Under the pieces are notes generated by a model that was not told the DNA's origin, ran no database searches, and worked only from the letters and a program-made list of their open reading frames with translations. Below are positions 27,323 to 36,087 of a DNA stretch of 64,000 nucleotides, in pieces; the stretch's first letter is position 1; the number at the start of each line of letters is the position of its first letter. A program made the position numbers and the translations under genes. Where the stretch lies: positions 1-64,000 of the forward strand of contig CAJTYJ010000017.1 of the NCBI GenBank assembly GCA_910583895.1, in the 5' to 3' direction. This DNA is from an uncultured Lachnospiraceae bacterium. Lineage in GTDB: Bacteria; Bacillota; Clostridia; Lachnospirales; Lachnospiraceae.

Positions 27323-28126
27323 CTACAAAGCCTCATGGGCCTGTTCCACAACGGATGACGGTATTACAGGCACCTGTTCCCAGACCTCCCCTTCTCTGTG
27401 ATTTTTAAGATAAGCCAGATACTCAATATTGCCTTCTGGTCCCCGGATCGGGGAAAAATCCAGATCCAGCACTTCAAAGCCGATGCTGCCTGCGTAGGCA
27501 AGCACGCGCTCAATGACTTCCAAGTGCACCTTTTTTTCTCTCACCACACCTTTTTTGCCTACCTGCTCTCTGCCTGCCTCAAACTGGGGCTTGATCAGCG
27601 CTGCCACCCGGCCGTCCTCCGTCAGAAGTTCCTGTACCGGTTTTAACACCTTGGTCAAAGAGATAAAGGCCACATCAATGGAGGCAAACTCTGCCGGTTC
27701 CCCGATCTGCTCCCTGGTCACATAGCGGATGTTGGTTTTCTCCATCACCACCACCCGAGGATCCTGACGAAGCTTCCAGGCAAGCTGATTGGTACCCACA
27801 TCCACCGCATAGACTTTTGCCGCCCCGTTTTGCAGCATACAGTCCGTAAAGCCTCCGGTGGATGAACCCACATCCATGCAGATTTTCCCGGCAAGATCCA
27901 CCTGAAAACGCTTCACCGCCTTCTCCAGTTTCAGACCCCCGCGGCTGACATACCGAAGTGGATTGCCTTTCACCTCAATCACGGCTTTCTCCGAAAAAGA
28001 AGAACCAGCCTTGTCCTCCCGCTGTCCGTCCACAAATACATTGCCTGACATGATGATCGCCTTGGCCTTCTCCCGGGACTCACAAAGCCCCCGCTCCACC
28101 ATCAGGACATCCAGTCTTGTCTTCAT
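27323..28126 (-). CDS. tlyA: TlyA family rRNA methyltransferase
   Basis: 267-residue protein with an N-terminal S4 RNA-binding domain (RLDVLMVERGLCESREKAKAIIMSGNV) and a FtsJ-type methyltransferase domain (SAM site DVGSSTGGFTDCML, then VDVGTNQLAWKLR). TlyA enzymes 2'-O-methylate rRNA and in some species also act as hemolysins. Four bases after the DXS-like fragment. Confidence 0.94.
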   Translation of the reverse strand: MKTRLDVLMVERGLCESREKAKAIIMSGNVFVDGQREDKAGSSFSEKAVIEVKGNPLRYVSRGGLKLEKAVKRFQVDLAGKICMDVGSSTGGFTDCMLQNGAAKVYAVDVGTNQLAWKLRQDPRVVVMEKTNIRYVTREQIGEPAEFASIDVAFISLTKVLKPVQELLTEDGRVAALIKPQFEAGREQVGKKGVVREKKVHLEVIERVLAYAGSIGFEVLDLDFSPIRGPEGNIEYLAYLKNHREGEVWEQVPVIPSSVVEQAHEAL

Positions 28127-28130
28127 CGTC

Positions 28131-28604
28131 TTATCCCTTTTTGCACTTTAAAATCATGTTCTCACGTTCCGGCCCACAGGCAACCGGCCTGTGCGGTCTC
28201 GTGACGATATAAGTTGCTATGATCTGCCCGGTTACGGATTCTATGTCCATGTCTGCCTCCTCTGAGGGAAGCGTTTGCAGACTGTCTTTGGCATATGCAT
28301 CCGGCACAGCTATCACAAGTACCCGGCCGGGCAGACCCTGCCCGGATACAACGTCCTGGATCTGCGCTCCCAGACTGCCTTCTGCCTCTGCCTCCATGGT
28401 CACGAAAAGCCGGTGCTCTTCCGACAGAAAACGGATCATCTCCTGATCCACAGACGCTTTGCTGCCGACCTCCAAAAGACTGCAGCTGTAGCCGATCTCT
28501 TTTAATCTTCGGCGGACAGCCCTGGCCGTTTTGCTTTGTTCTCCCTTTGCCAGAAGAACGATGTCCTCTTCCTCATAGAGCAGCTTGCTCTTTTTTGATA
28601 CCAT
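28131..28604 (-). pseudogene. Stand-alone DXS C-terminal-like domain (dxs remnant)
   Basis: This 157-residue open frame resembles only the last third of 1-deoxy-D-xylulose-5-phosphate synthase (transketolase C-terminal domain): EDIVLLAKGEQSKTARAV, the FVTMEAEAEGSLGAQIQDV stretch (compare VTvEe...GGfGsav in DXS), and VLVIAVPDAYA before the C-terminal helix. It lacks the thiamine-binding and pyrimidine domains, and the conserved GG is degenerate. It occupies the dxs position between ispA and tlyA, with intact spacing (14 and 4 nt) and its own start, so it may be translated. It cannot be an active DXS; it may be a relic or a repurposed domain. Confidence 0.65.
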
Positions 28605-28618
28605 GGAACTTGTCCTCT

Positions 28619-29515
28619 CTATTGATCCCGGTCAATCAAGGACCTGATCAGTTCTGTCAGAAACTCATTTTTATAAGGAAGGGAGTCAAGACGGGACAGG
28701 GCGCGCTCTGAGATCTCCTCCACATCTTTTGCAGCCTGTTCCAGTCCTTTCAAAGTCACATACGTGGTCTTTTCGTTCCGTTCGTCGCTGTGAATGGGCT
28801 TTCCGAGCATCTCCAGCGTGCTCGTCACATCCAGAATATCATCCCGGATCTGAAAGGCGATCCCCACATCGGAAGCCGCCTGCTCCACGGTCTTTGTCTC
28901 CGCCTCTGTGGCACCCGCCAGCACGGCCCCGATCATCATGGAAGCTTCCAAAAGCGCACTGGTCTTTCGCTCATAGATAAAAAGAAGCTGATCAAGGTCC
29001 ACCTGCCGGCCTGTGGACTCCACGTCCACCACCTGACCGCCGATCATCCCGTAGATGCCGGCCTTTTCTCCCAGAATCTGCATGGCACGCGCGATCCGCT
29101 TCAGCGCCTCTGGCTCTTTCTCCAGTCTGAAAGCATCCGCGGCCGTCTCAAAGGCGTAATTCAAAAGCCCGTCACCGGCCAGAATCCCCATGGCATGTCC
29201 ATATTTTGCGTGGGTTGTAAGCTTGCCTCTGCGATACTCGTCATTGTCCATGGCCGGAAGATCATCATGCACCAGAGAATAGGTGTGAATCATCTCAATG
29301 GCCGCCATAAAATGCTGAATGGCCTCTGTCTTTCCCCCAAACATCCGGAAAGTCTCATGCATGATCAGGGGCCGGAGTCTTTTGCCCCCGGCCAGCACGC
29401 TGTAAGCCATCGCCTCGGTCACCGGGCGCTGATATCCCGGACAGTCGGGCAGAAATCTTCTGACCACCGCCTCGGTCTGTCTTTTGCGCTCCTGTAATTC
29501 CTCAGGAAAATTCAT
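28619..29515 (-). CDS. ispA: Polyprenyl (farnesyl/geranyl) diphosphate synthase
   Basis: Class I isoprenyl diphosphate synthase of 298 residues, condensing isopentenyl diphosphate with allylic diphosphates. First Asp-rich motif LVHDDLPAMDND and second IRDDILDVTS; GGKRLRP near the N-terminus binds diphosphate. It overlaps xseB by 14 nt, the usual arrangement. Confidence 0.95.
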   Translation of the reverse strand: MNFPEELQERKRQTEAVVRRFLPDCPGYQRPVTEAMAYSVLAGGKRLRPLIMHETFRMFGGKTEAIQHFMAAIEMIHTYSLVHDDLPAMDNDEYRRGKLTTHAKYGHAMGILAGDGLLNYAFETAADAFRLEKEPEALKRIARAMQILGEKAGIYGMIGGQVVDVESTGRQVDLDQLLFIYERKTSALLEASMMIGAVLAGATEAETKTVEQAASDVGIAFQIRDDILDVTSTLEMLGKPIHSDERNEKTTYVTLKGLEQAAKDVEEISERALSRLDSLPYKNEFLTELIRSLIDRDQ

Positions 29516-29732
29516 GGATCTGCCCCTCCTCGTCGATCTTCAGCATCTGCTTTTCCACATGTTCAATCCGCCCATTGCACTGCTTCAAAAGCTCCATGCC
29601 TTCCTGGTACAGCAAAAAGGAGTCTTCCAGGGACACCTCTTTGTCCGAAAGCTTTTCCAGAAGCTGTTCTATTTTCTCAAAGCCTTCCTCTAAACGGAAG
29701 GACTCTTCTGCTTTCCTGGTTTCTTCTTCCAT
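29502..29732 (-). CDS. xseB: Exodeoxyribonuclease VII small subunit
   Basis: 76-residue helical protein that caps ExoVII. The pattern FEKIEQLLEKLSDKEVSLEDSFLLYQEGMELLKQC is characteristic. Two bases after xseA. Confidence 0.94.
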   Translation of the reverse strand: MEEETRKAEESFRLEEGFEKIEQLLEKLSDKEVSLEDSFLLYQEGMELLKQCNGRIEHVEKQMLKIDEEGQIHEFS

Positions 29733-29734
29733 GG

Positions 29735-30949
29735 TTATTCGTTCCTTTCCATTGCTTCTGTCGTTTCTACCCGGGCCAGAATCTTTCCGTCCGTCACATG
29801 AACCGTGACCACATCTCCTGTTCTGACCTGCGAAATACTACGAAGGGCTTTTTGGTCAGATAATTCTGTATAAGAATATCCCTGCCGAAGCTTTTTTAGG
29901 GGGGACAAAGCATCCAGCCTGCCCGCACACAGTTCCAGCCGGTATTTCTGATCGGTCAGCTTTTTGTCCATCTCCCGGGACAGCCGGTCCATCAGATCCG
30001 CCGCGTACTGCCGGTGCTCATTCAGCCGGTACTGGGGACTGGCATACATAAGACGAAGCTTTGCTTGTTCCAGTCGCTGCCGGTGCCAGTTAAGCTTCTG
30101 TTCCAGCCGGTCGGTCATCTGGTTTTTAAAAAGCTCCATACCGCTTAAAAGCTGCCGGTAATCCGCCACTGCCAGTTCCGCCGCCGCCGAAGGCGTGGGA
30201 GCTCTTAAATCCGCCACATAATCGGCGATGGTTGTATCCGTCTCATGGCCCACCGCCGAAATCACCGGTGTGCGGCACGCAAAGATCGCTCTTGCCACCG
30301 CCTCCTCATTGAAGGCCCAGAGATCCTCGATGGAGCCTCCGCCCCGGCCTACGATCATCACATCTACCCCGTAGCTGTCCAGAATCTGTATCCCTTTTAC
30401 GATGCTTGCTGCCGCCTGCTCCCCCTGCACAAGGGCCGGATACAGGATCAGCTGCACAAACGGATTCCGCCTTCTGGCAATATTCATAATATCCCGGATC
30501 GCCGCACCGGTGGGCGCTGTGACGATGCCGATGGTGCGGCTGTAGATGGGGATCGGCCGCTTATACTCCGGCTCGAACATCCCCATCTCCCGGAGTTCTT
30601 GTTTTAATCTCGCATACTCCTGGTACAGTGCCCCCTCTCCGTCCAGGATTGCTTCCTTGGCGTACAGCTGGTATTTGCCGTCCCGTTCATACACACGGAT
30701 GCTGCCAAGGATGATCACATTCTGCCCTTCCTGCAGCCGAAAGGACAGCCCCCGCCGGTCTCCGGCGAACATGACGCAGCCGATGGCGCCGGACTCATCT
30801 TTCAGAGAAAAGTAAATATGCCCGGAGGTATGGTATTTGCAGTTGGAAATCTCACCTTTTACATAAATCCGGTTCAGCATGAAATCCTGCACAAACATAT
30901 TTTTAATATAGGCATTGACCTGCCCCACAGAATATACGTTCTTTGCCAT
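29735..30949 (-). CDS. xseA: Exodeoxyribonuclease VII large subunit
   Basis: Catalytic subunit of the single-strand-specific exonuclease VII, about 404 residues. An OB-fold domain (to about 100, YVKGEISNCKYHTSGHIYFSLKD) is followed by the nuclease domain with GRGGGSIEDLWAFNEE and SAVGHETDTTIADYVADLRAPTPSAAAE, then a coiled-coil. The ATG at 30949 fits family N-termini; a GTG at 30958 overlapping the nusB stop is the alternative. Confidence 0.95.
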   Translation of the reverse strand: MAKNVYSVGQVNAYIKNMFVQDFMLNRIYVKGEISNCKYHTSGHIYFSLKDESGAIGCVMFAGDRRGLSFRLQEGQNVIILGSIRVYERDGKYQLYAKEAILDGEGALYQEYARLKQELREMGMFEPEYKRPIPIYSRTIGIVTAPTGAAIRDIMNIARRRNPFVQLILYPALVQGEQAAASIVKGIQILDSYGVDVMIVGRGGGSIEDLWAFNEEAVARAIFACRTPVISAVGHETDTTIADYVADLRAPTPSAAAELAVADYRQLLSGMELFKNQMTDRLEQKLNWHRQRLEQAKLRLMYASPQYRLNEHRQYAADLMDRLSREMDKKLTDQKYRLELCAGRLDALSPLKKLRQGYSYTELSDQKALRSISQVRTGDVVTVHVTDGKILARVETTEAMERNE

Positions 30950-30954
30950 GGCCG

Positions 30955-31365
30955 TCACTGCCCCGCGAATTTCGCCAGCACACCGTTTACAAAAGAAGGC
31001 GCCTCATCTCCTCCGAACTTTTTGGACAGTTCGATGGCTTCATTGATGGCCACTTTCTCCGGAATGTCCGCATCAAACCGCATCTCATACACTGCCAGCC
31101 GAAGAATCGTCAGCTCCACCTTCCCCATGCGGGAGGTCTTCCAGCCTTTCGAGGCCGTGTCCAGCATACCATCAATCTCGGAAAGCTTTTCCGATACTTT
31201 TGCATATTTCTCAAGAATATAGGTTTCATCCTGCTCTCTTAAATCATGCTCCTCCCGGATATCTTCCATAAAGAGCTTTGCCTGCCCGGGCATCTCTTCC
31301 TCTCCGTTAAATTCCACACGGAAAAGAAGCTGAAAGATACATTCTCTTTGTTCTCTTCTTTTCAT
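30955..31365 (-). CDS. nusB: Transcription antitermination factor NusB
   Basis: All-helical RNA-binding protein of about 136 residues for rRNA antitermination. Family features: REQRECIFQLLFRVEF at the N-terminus and the C-terminal AINEAIELSKKFGGDEAPSFVNGVLAK. The ATG at 31365 is preceded by GGAGG; an ATG four codons earlier overlaps that site. Confidence 0.95.
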   Translation of the reverse strand: MKRREQRECIFQLLFRVEFNGEEEMPGQAKLFMEDIREEHDLREQDETYILEKYAKVSEKLSEIDGMLDTASKGWKTSRMGKVELTILRLAVYEMRFDADIPEKVAINEAIELSKKFGGDEAPSFVNGVLAKFAGQ

Positions 31366-31428
31366 TCTGTCCTCCATTGTTACTGTTTACTCCCAAGCTG
31401 CGCATTTTCCAAACGCCGTATAACACAA

Positions 31429-31472
31429 AATCCAGCCCGCTTGGAAGTTCGCCTCCGGCGAAGGGCTGGATT
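31429..31472 (-). terminator. Nested hairpin between asp23-like gene and nusB
   Basis: Outer arms AATCCAGCCC and GGGCTGGATT are perfect, with an inner perfect stem TTCGCC/GGCGAA. On the minus strand it is followed by only a short T stretch, so it may be a weak terminator or an attenuating hairpin ahead of nusB. Confidence 0.6.
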
Positions 31473-31527
31473 CTTTGGCACAATTTACGCGTTCTTTTTC
31501 ACGAAGACAGGCAGCTGGCTCCCCGCG

Positions 31528-31902
31528 TCACTCCAGCACCACACCGGCAACGCGCACATTCACCCTGGACACCTTCATGCCTGTCATACTCTCAATGGCG
31601 GATATGACTTTCTCCTGCACTTTTCCGGATACCTCCAGAATATTGGCCTCAAAGATCAGATTCAGCGCCAGATCCACTTTCACGTCCGTGTCTGTCACCT
31701 CTACCTTCACTCCTTTGGAAAGGTTTTTCATACCCATCTTTGCCACAAGCTCATTCTTGATATTCCCGGCCATGGATGCGACTCCTTTGACTTCCGTCGC
31801 CGCCATACCTGCAATGATCGCAACCACCTCATCTGCAATCTGTACTTCCCCCATGGCGCCGTCTACCTGAAGTACATGCGTCGCTCTGTCCAGCTTCTCC
31901 AT
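31528..31902 (-). CDS. Asp23/Gls24 family envelope stress protein
   Basis: 124-residue Asp23-type protein (GEVQIADEVVAIIAGMAATEVKGVASMAG, then the GVKVEVTDTDVKVDLAL block). Members are small cytoplasmic, often membrane-associated proteins linked to alkaline and envelope stress; clostridial copies beside nusB are standard. AGGAGG precedes the start. Confidence 0.93.
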   Translation of the reverse strand: MEKLDRATHVLQVDGAMGEVQIADEVVAIIAGMAATEVKGVASMAGNIKNELVAKMGMKNLSKGVKVEVTDTDVKVDLALNLIFEANILEVSGKVQEKVISAIESMTGMKVSRVNVRVAGVVLE

Positions 31903-32048
31903 CCCAAATACCTCCTGTTCACCGTTTTGTATCTGCCGCTCTTTTTGTCCGGTGACCTGAAAGGTTCTTCCGGCACTTTATCCGGGCAGATACTGATTGA
32001 TCTATCCCATATCCTGTTGTTTTCAAATGATATCGCCTATAGTATAAC

Positions 32049-32085
32049 AAAACTTCCCTCTTTTGAAAAGAGGAAACTTCAAAAC
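32049..32085 (-). terminator. Terminator after prfC
   Basis: Immediately after the prfC stop, CCTCTTTT pairs with AAAAGAGG around a very short loop, with partly paired flanks and a T-rich tail. A TATACT sequence in the tail could serve as the -10 for the asp23-like gene, but no good -35 was found. Confidence 0.55.
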
Positions 32086-33666
32086 CTACCGCCCAAATTC
32101 CGACAGCAGAAGTCCTTCATTGCGGTCCAGAGTCATCCCGATGCTCCAGCTGTTGATCCAGAGAAGCAGCGGTCTTCCTTTCAGATCCTTGATCTTCTTC
32201 ATATCTGATGTCCCGCTGATTTTGTCCATATCAATCTCTTCATTTTCAATCCAGCGGATATGCTCATATGGTAAGTTTTCCAAACGAATTTCCACATTAT
32301 ACTCATTATTCAGGCGATATTTCAGAACATCGAACTGCAGAACGCCTACCACGCCAACGATGATCTCCTCCATCCCGGTGTTGTACTCCTGAAAGATCTG
32401 GATTGCACCCTCCTGAGCGATCTGCTCGATGCCCTTTACAAACTGCTTGCGCTTCATAGTATCCATCTGGCGTACTCTTGCAAAATGTTCCGGGGCAAAC
32501 GTGGGGATGCCCTCATACTGAATCTTTTTCCCAGGCAGGCAGACCGTATCTCCGATGGAAAAGATACCCGGATCAAAAAGTCCGATGATGTCTCCGGCAT
32601 AAGCCTCTTCCACGATCTTCCGGTCCTGGGCCATCATCTGCTGAGGCTGGGATAAACGGATTTTTTTATTTTCCTGAACATGCATGACTTCCATGCCCGC
32701 ATCGAATTTCCCGGAACAGATGCGCATAAAGGCGATCCGGTCCCGGTGCGCCCTGTTCATGTTGGCCTGGATCTTGAAGATAAAGCCGGAAAAGCCTTCC
32801 TCCATGGGGTCAATGATCCCCACATCCGCCTTCCTTGGAAGCGGTGAGGTGGTCATCTTCAGGAAATGCTTTAAGAAGATCTCCACTCCGAAATTCGTCA
32901 GTGCAGATCCAAAAAATACCGGCGACAGCTCTCCTATGTCCACCAGCTCCTGATCAAACTCCGCACTGGCTCCGTCCAAAAGGTCAATCTCGTCCAGAAG
33001 CTTTTCCTTCTGTCCTTTCAGCAGCACACCTTCTGACTCTTCCAGTGACAGCACCTGGTCTGCTCCTTCTTTTGTTCCCTTCTCCGTATCCGAAAACACA
33101 TGGATCTTCTGACCGGCCCTGTCATAAACTCCTTTGAATTCCTTTCCGGAACCGATGGGCCAGTTGATGGGACAGGTGGCGATGCCCAGCTCTTTCTCAA
33201 TGTCATCCAAAAGCTCAAAAGTGTCCATGGCATCCCGGTCCATTTTATTGATGAAGGTAAAGATCGGAATGTGGCGCATGACACACACCTTGAATAATTT
33301 CCTCGTCTGGGCCTCCACACCCTTGGAGCCGTCGATGACCATAACCGCCGAGTCCGCCGCCATCAGCGTCCGGTAAGTGTCTTCCGAGAAATCCTGATGC
33401 CCCGGCGTGTCCAGAATGTTGATGCAGTAATCGTCGTAATTAAACTGAAGCACCGACGAAGTGACCGAGATTCCTCTCTCCTTCTCGATCTCCATCCAGT
33501 CCGACACGGCGTGCCTGGCTGTCGCCTTTCCCTTCACCGATCCTGCCAGGTTGATGGCGCCTCCATATAATAAGAACTTTTCGGTCAAAGTTGTCTTACC
33601 CGCATCCGGGTGAGAGATGATCGCAAAAGTCCGTCTCTTTTCAATCTCTTTTCTGATGTCTGCCAT
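32086..33666 (-). CDS. prfC: Peptide chain release factor 3
   Basis: Translational GTPase of 526 residues that recycles RF1/RF2. G1 SHPDAGKTT, G2 region around GISVTSSVLQF, G3 DTPGHQDFSEDTYR, G4 INKMDRDA; RF3-specific C-terminal domain follows. GGGAGG precedes the ATG. Monocistronic. Confidence 0.97.
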   Translation of the reverse strand: MADIRKEIEKRRTFAIISHPDAGKTTLTEKFLLYGGAINLAGSVKGKATARHAVSDWMEIEKERGISVTSSVLQFNYDDYCINILDTPGHQDFSEDTYRTLMAADSAVMVIDGSKGVEAQTRKLFKVCVMRHIPIFTFINKMDRDAMDTFELLDDIEKELGIATCPINWPIGSGKEFKGVYDRAGQKIHVFSDTEKGTKEGADQVLSLEESEGVLLKGQKEKLLDEIDLLDGASAEFDQELVDIGELSPVFFGSALTNFGVEIFLKHFLKMTTSPLPRKADVGIIDPMEEGFSGFIFKIQANMNRAHRDRIAFMRICSGKFDAGMEVMHVQENKKIRLSQPQQMMAQDRKIVEEAYAGDIIGLFDPGIFSIGDTVCLPGKKIQYEGIPTFAPEHFARVRQMDTMKRKQFVKGIEQIAQEGAIQIFQEYNTGMEEIIVGVVGVLQFDVLKYRLNNEYNVEIRLENLPYEHIRWIENEEIDMDKISGTSDMKKIKDLKGRPLLLWINSWSIGMTLDRNEGLLLSEFGR

Positions 33667-33858
33667 AGTATTTCCTCCCGATTACGATTTCAGTCAGATT
33701 TTGCATCTGTCTTCTCAAGATCGTGTATCCGCTTCGTAACTTCACAGTAATCATGCTGTATCACTCTATTTTCAGTTTCAATTCCTGTACCAGTATATGG
33801 CAGGAGCAAACATGTGTCAAGGGGAAGCGCAGCGGGCAAAATCAAAACACCGCAAAAG

Positions 33859-33886
33859 AAAAAAGAATGGAATCCCATTCTTTTTT
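33859..33886. terminator. Terminator of the ribose operon
   Basis: Perfect 12-bp stem AAAAAAGAATGG/CCATTCTTTTTT with a 4-nt loop, T-rich on both strands. Lies about 50 bp after the rbsB stop; it can act for the minus-strand operon. Confidence 0.9.
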
Positions 33887-33935
33887 CCCACATCCTGTAT
33901 TCTGTTTGTCCTTTCCAGGGACCGGCACTTTTGGT

Positions 33936-34877
33936 CTATTCTGTGACCAGCTCTACTTCTACCGGGATCTCTTTTTCAACGGTCTCTCCGGCGATCAGCT
34001 TCACTGCAGTCTCCACTGCGGTTGCACCCATCAGATCCGGTTTCTGTGCCACAGTCGCCGCCATCTTACCCTCTGACACTGCGGTCAGCGCATCATCTGT
34101 CGCATCAAAGCCCACCACGACAATCTCTTTTCCTCCGATGGCTTCCACTGCGCCCAGTGCCATCTCATCATTGTGTGCAAAAACTCCTTTGATGTCTGCA
34201 TTTGCCTGAAGCATGTTTTCCATAACGGTCATGCCCTCAGAACGGTTGAAATTCGCAGTCTGGCTGGATACTACATCCAGTTTCTCGTCTGCCACGTTGT
34301 GGAAGCCCTGTCCGCGGTCGATGGTCGCGCTGGCACCGGAGACACCCTGGAGCTCTGCCACTTTCGCGCCTTCTCCCACCAGGCTCATCAAATATTCCGT
34401 TGCCGCCTGCGCGCCGGCCACGTTATCAGAAGCGATGGCACAGTCCACATCCACGCCGTTGACCACGCGGTCAACCGATACGACTTTGATTCCTTTGGCC
34501 ACTGCGTCTTTCACTGCAGGAGCCACTGCATCAGAATCCACCGGATTGACGATCAGCACGCTGATGTTTCTGGAAATCAGATCTTCGATATCATTGGTCT
34601 GTTTTGCAGCGTCATCTCCGGCGTCAACGACGATCAGTTCTACATTCTGCTCCTTTGCCGCTGCCTGTGCGCCTTCGCTCAGGGTTACGAAGAATGGGTT
34701 GTTCAGCGTCGACACTGCAAGTCCGATGGCTCCGCTTCCCTGTGTTCCTTCACTGCTCTCAGAAGCCTCAGGGGTGTCTGTCTTTGTCTCACCATCCACA
34801 GATACCGCTCCGCATCCGACCATGGATGCCATGAGCATGCCTGCCATCAAGATACCGGTTAATTTCTTCATCATCAT
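33936..34877 (-). CDS. rbsB: Ribose ABC transporter substrate-binding lipoprotein
   Basis: Extracellular sugar-binding lipoprotein of 313 residues. Signal peptide with lipobox MASMVGCGA, a Ser/Glu/Thr linker (about 25-45), then the periplasmic-binding-protein fold with GLAVSTLNNPFF at its start and GFDATDDAL near the end. The first of three consecutive ATG codons (34877) is placed eight bases after GGAGG. A longer frame would run into a palindromic repeat and is not credible. It is the last gene of rbsRKDACB; the large hairpin ahead of it may raise its mRNA relative to the rest. Confidence 0.93.
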   Translation of the reverse strand: MMMKKLTGILMAGMLMASMVGCGAVSVDGETKTDTPEASESSEGTQGSGAIGLAVSTLNNPFFVTLSEGAQAAAKEQNVELIVVDAGDDAAKQTNDIEDLISRNISVLIVNPVDSDAVAPAVKDAVAKGIKVVSVDRVVNGVDVDCAIASDNVAGAQAATEYLMSLVGEGAKVAELQGVSGASATIDRGQGFHNVADEKLDVVSSQTANFNRSEGMTVMENMLQANADIKGVFAHNDEMALGAVEAIGGKEIVVVGFDATDDALTAVSEGKMAATVAQKPDLMGATAVETAVKLIAGETVEKEIPVEVELVTE

Positions 34878-34984
34878 AATTTTTTCCTCCATTTTAGGTT
34901 CCGCAATCCCCCTTCCAAGCCCCCTGTGTCTGGGAGGATTTCGGGCAGATGCTGTTTTTATTTTCTCTATGTCAGCCAAACTCA

Positions 34985-35124
34985 GTCCGGCGTGGGCAGA
35001 TTTTCCTGAAAGACCCATTGAGAGGCACCGGTCCTTGGGCGGGGTTTTCCACACGCCCTAGTACCGCTGTGTCCTCTCACTAAGCGCGAGCGGGGTCTGG
35101 AAGGATGATCTGCCCGCGCCGGAC
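34985..35124. repeat. Long palindromic element, fullest copy of dispersed repeat family 1
   Basis: A 140-bp inverted repeat between rbsC and rbsB. Outer arms 34985-35016 and 35093-35124 match at 26 of 32 positions; inner arms (about 35020-35041 and 35054-35078) also pair. Related partial sequences are at 35-84, 3910-4005, 16466-16501 and 48336-48365. No coding capacity is evident. It resembles a REP/MITE-like element, but no transposase or target duplication was seen. Confidence 0.7.
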
Positions 35125-35151
35125 GTCCGGATGGCGTAACCGCAATGCTAT

Positions 35152-36087
35152 TTACCTCTTCTGATCGGACATCACCGCAATCAGAATGACGATGCCCTTT
35201 ACCACATCCTGATAATAGGAAGAGACGCCCAGAATGTTCAGTCCGTTGTTCAGTACCGCGATGATGAGAACACCCACAAAGGTTTTCCAGATCCGGCCCC
35301 TTCCTCCGTTCATACTGGTACCGCCAAGTGCCACTGCGGCGATGGCATCCAGCTCATAGCCGTCTCCCAGTGTGGGCTGTGCGGATCCCAGGCGGGAGAG
35401 AAGAATCAGACCGGACACGGCTGCCATACATCCGGATATGGCATAGGCTGCCATCTTGGTAAGATCAATGTTGACACCTGCCAGTTTTGCGGATTTCCAG
35501 TTGCTTCCCGTCGCATAGATCCGGCGCCCAAACGTCGTCTTTTCCAGAACAAACACAAAGACTGCAAATACAACCAGGAACAAAATGACCGGAATCGGAA
35601 TATTGAAAAGATTTCCTTTGCCGACCAGTTTCAGGAAAAAGCTGTCTCCCAGATTCGAGATCGGCTTTCCATCCATGAAAATCATGGTCAGTCCTCTGTA
35701 TACGGTCATGGTAATCAGCGTGGCAATGAATGGCTGCAGGCGTCCTTTGGTTACCAGAAGGCCGCTGATAAGGCCAAATCCGGTACCGATCAGCAGTGCC
35801 AGAAGCATGGCCAGCCCCACGGGCATTCCATTGGATATGAAACTTGCACAAAATGCAGTGGTCAAAGCCAGCACAGAACCAACAGACAGGTCAATGCCGC
35901 CTGTGAGGATGACACAGGTCATGCCAAATGCAATAAATCCATTGATCGATGACTGCCGGAGCAGTGACAAAAAGTTACTGACTGTCCGGAATTCCGGACT
36001 GATGACACCAATGACCAGAACCAGCAGGACCAGTGCGATAAGCGCTCCCAGCTCCTGTATGTAATTAACCGCTTTTCTGTTATTCAT
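35152..36087 (-). CDS. rbsC: Ribose ABC transporter permease
   Basis: Inner-membrane permease of 311 residues with about eight to ten helices. The GGIDLSVGSVLALT motif and ATGSNWKSAKLAGVN loop are those of RbsC-type permeases, and GGTSMNGGRGRIWKTFVGVL is conserved near the C-terminus. Overlaps rbsA by 8 nt. Confidence 0.95.
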   Translation of the reverse strand: MNNRKAVNYIQELGALIALVLLVLVIGVISPEFRTVSNFLSLLRQSSINGFIAFGMTCVILTGGIDLSVGSVLALTTAFCASFISNGMPVGLAMLLALLIGTGFGLISGLLVTKGRLQPFIATLITMTVYRGLTMIFMDGKPISNLGDSFFLKLVGKGNLFNIPIPVILFLVVFAVFVFVLEKTTFGRRIYATGSNWKSAKLAGVNIDLTKMAAYAISGCMAAVSGLILLSRLGSAQPTLGDGYELDAIAAVALGGTSMNGGRGRIWKTFVGVLIIAVLNNGLNILGVSSYYQDVVKGIVILIAVMSDQKR

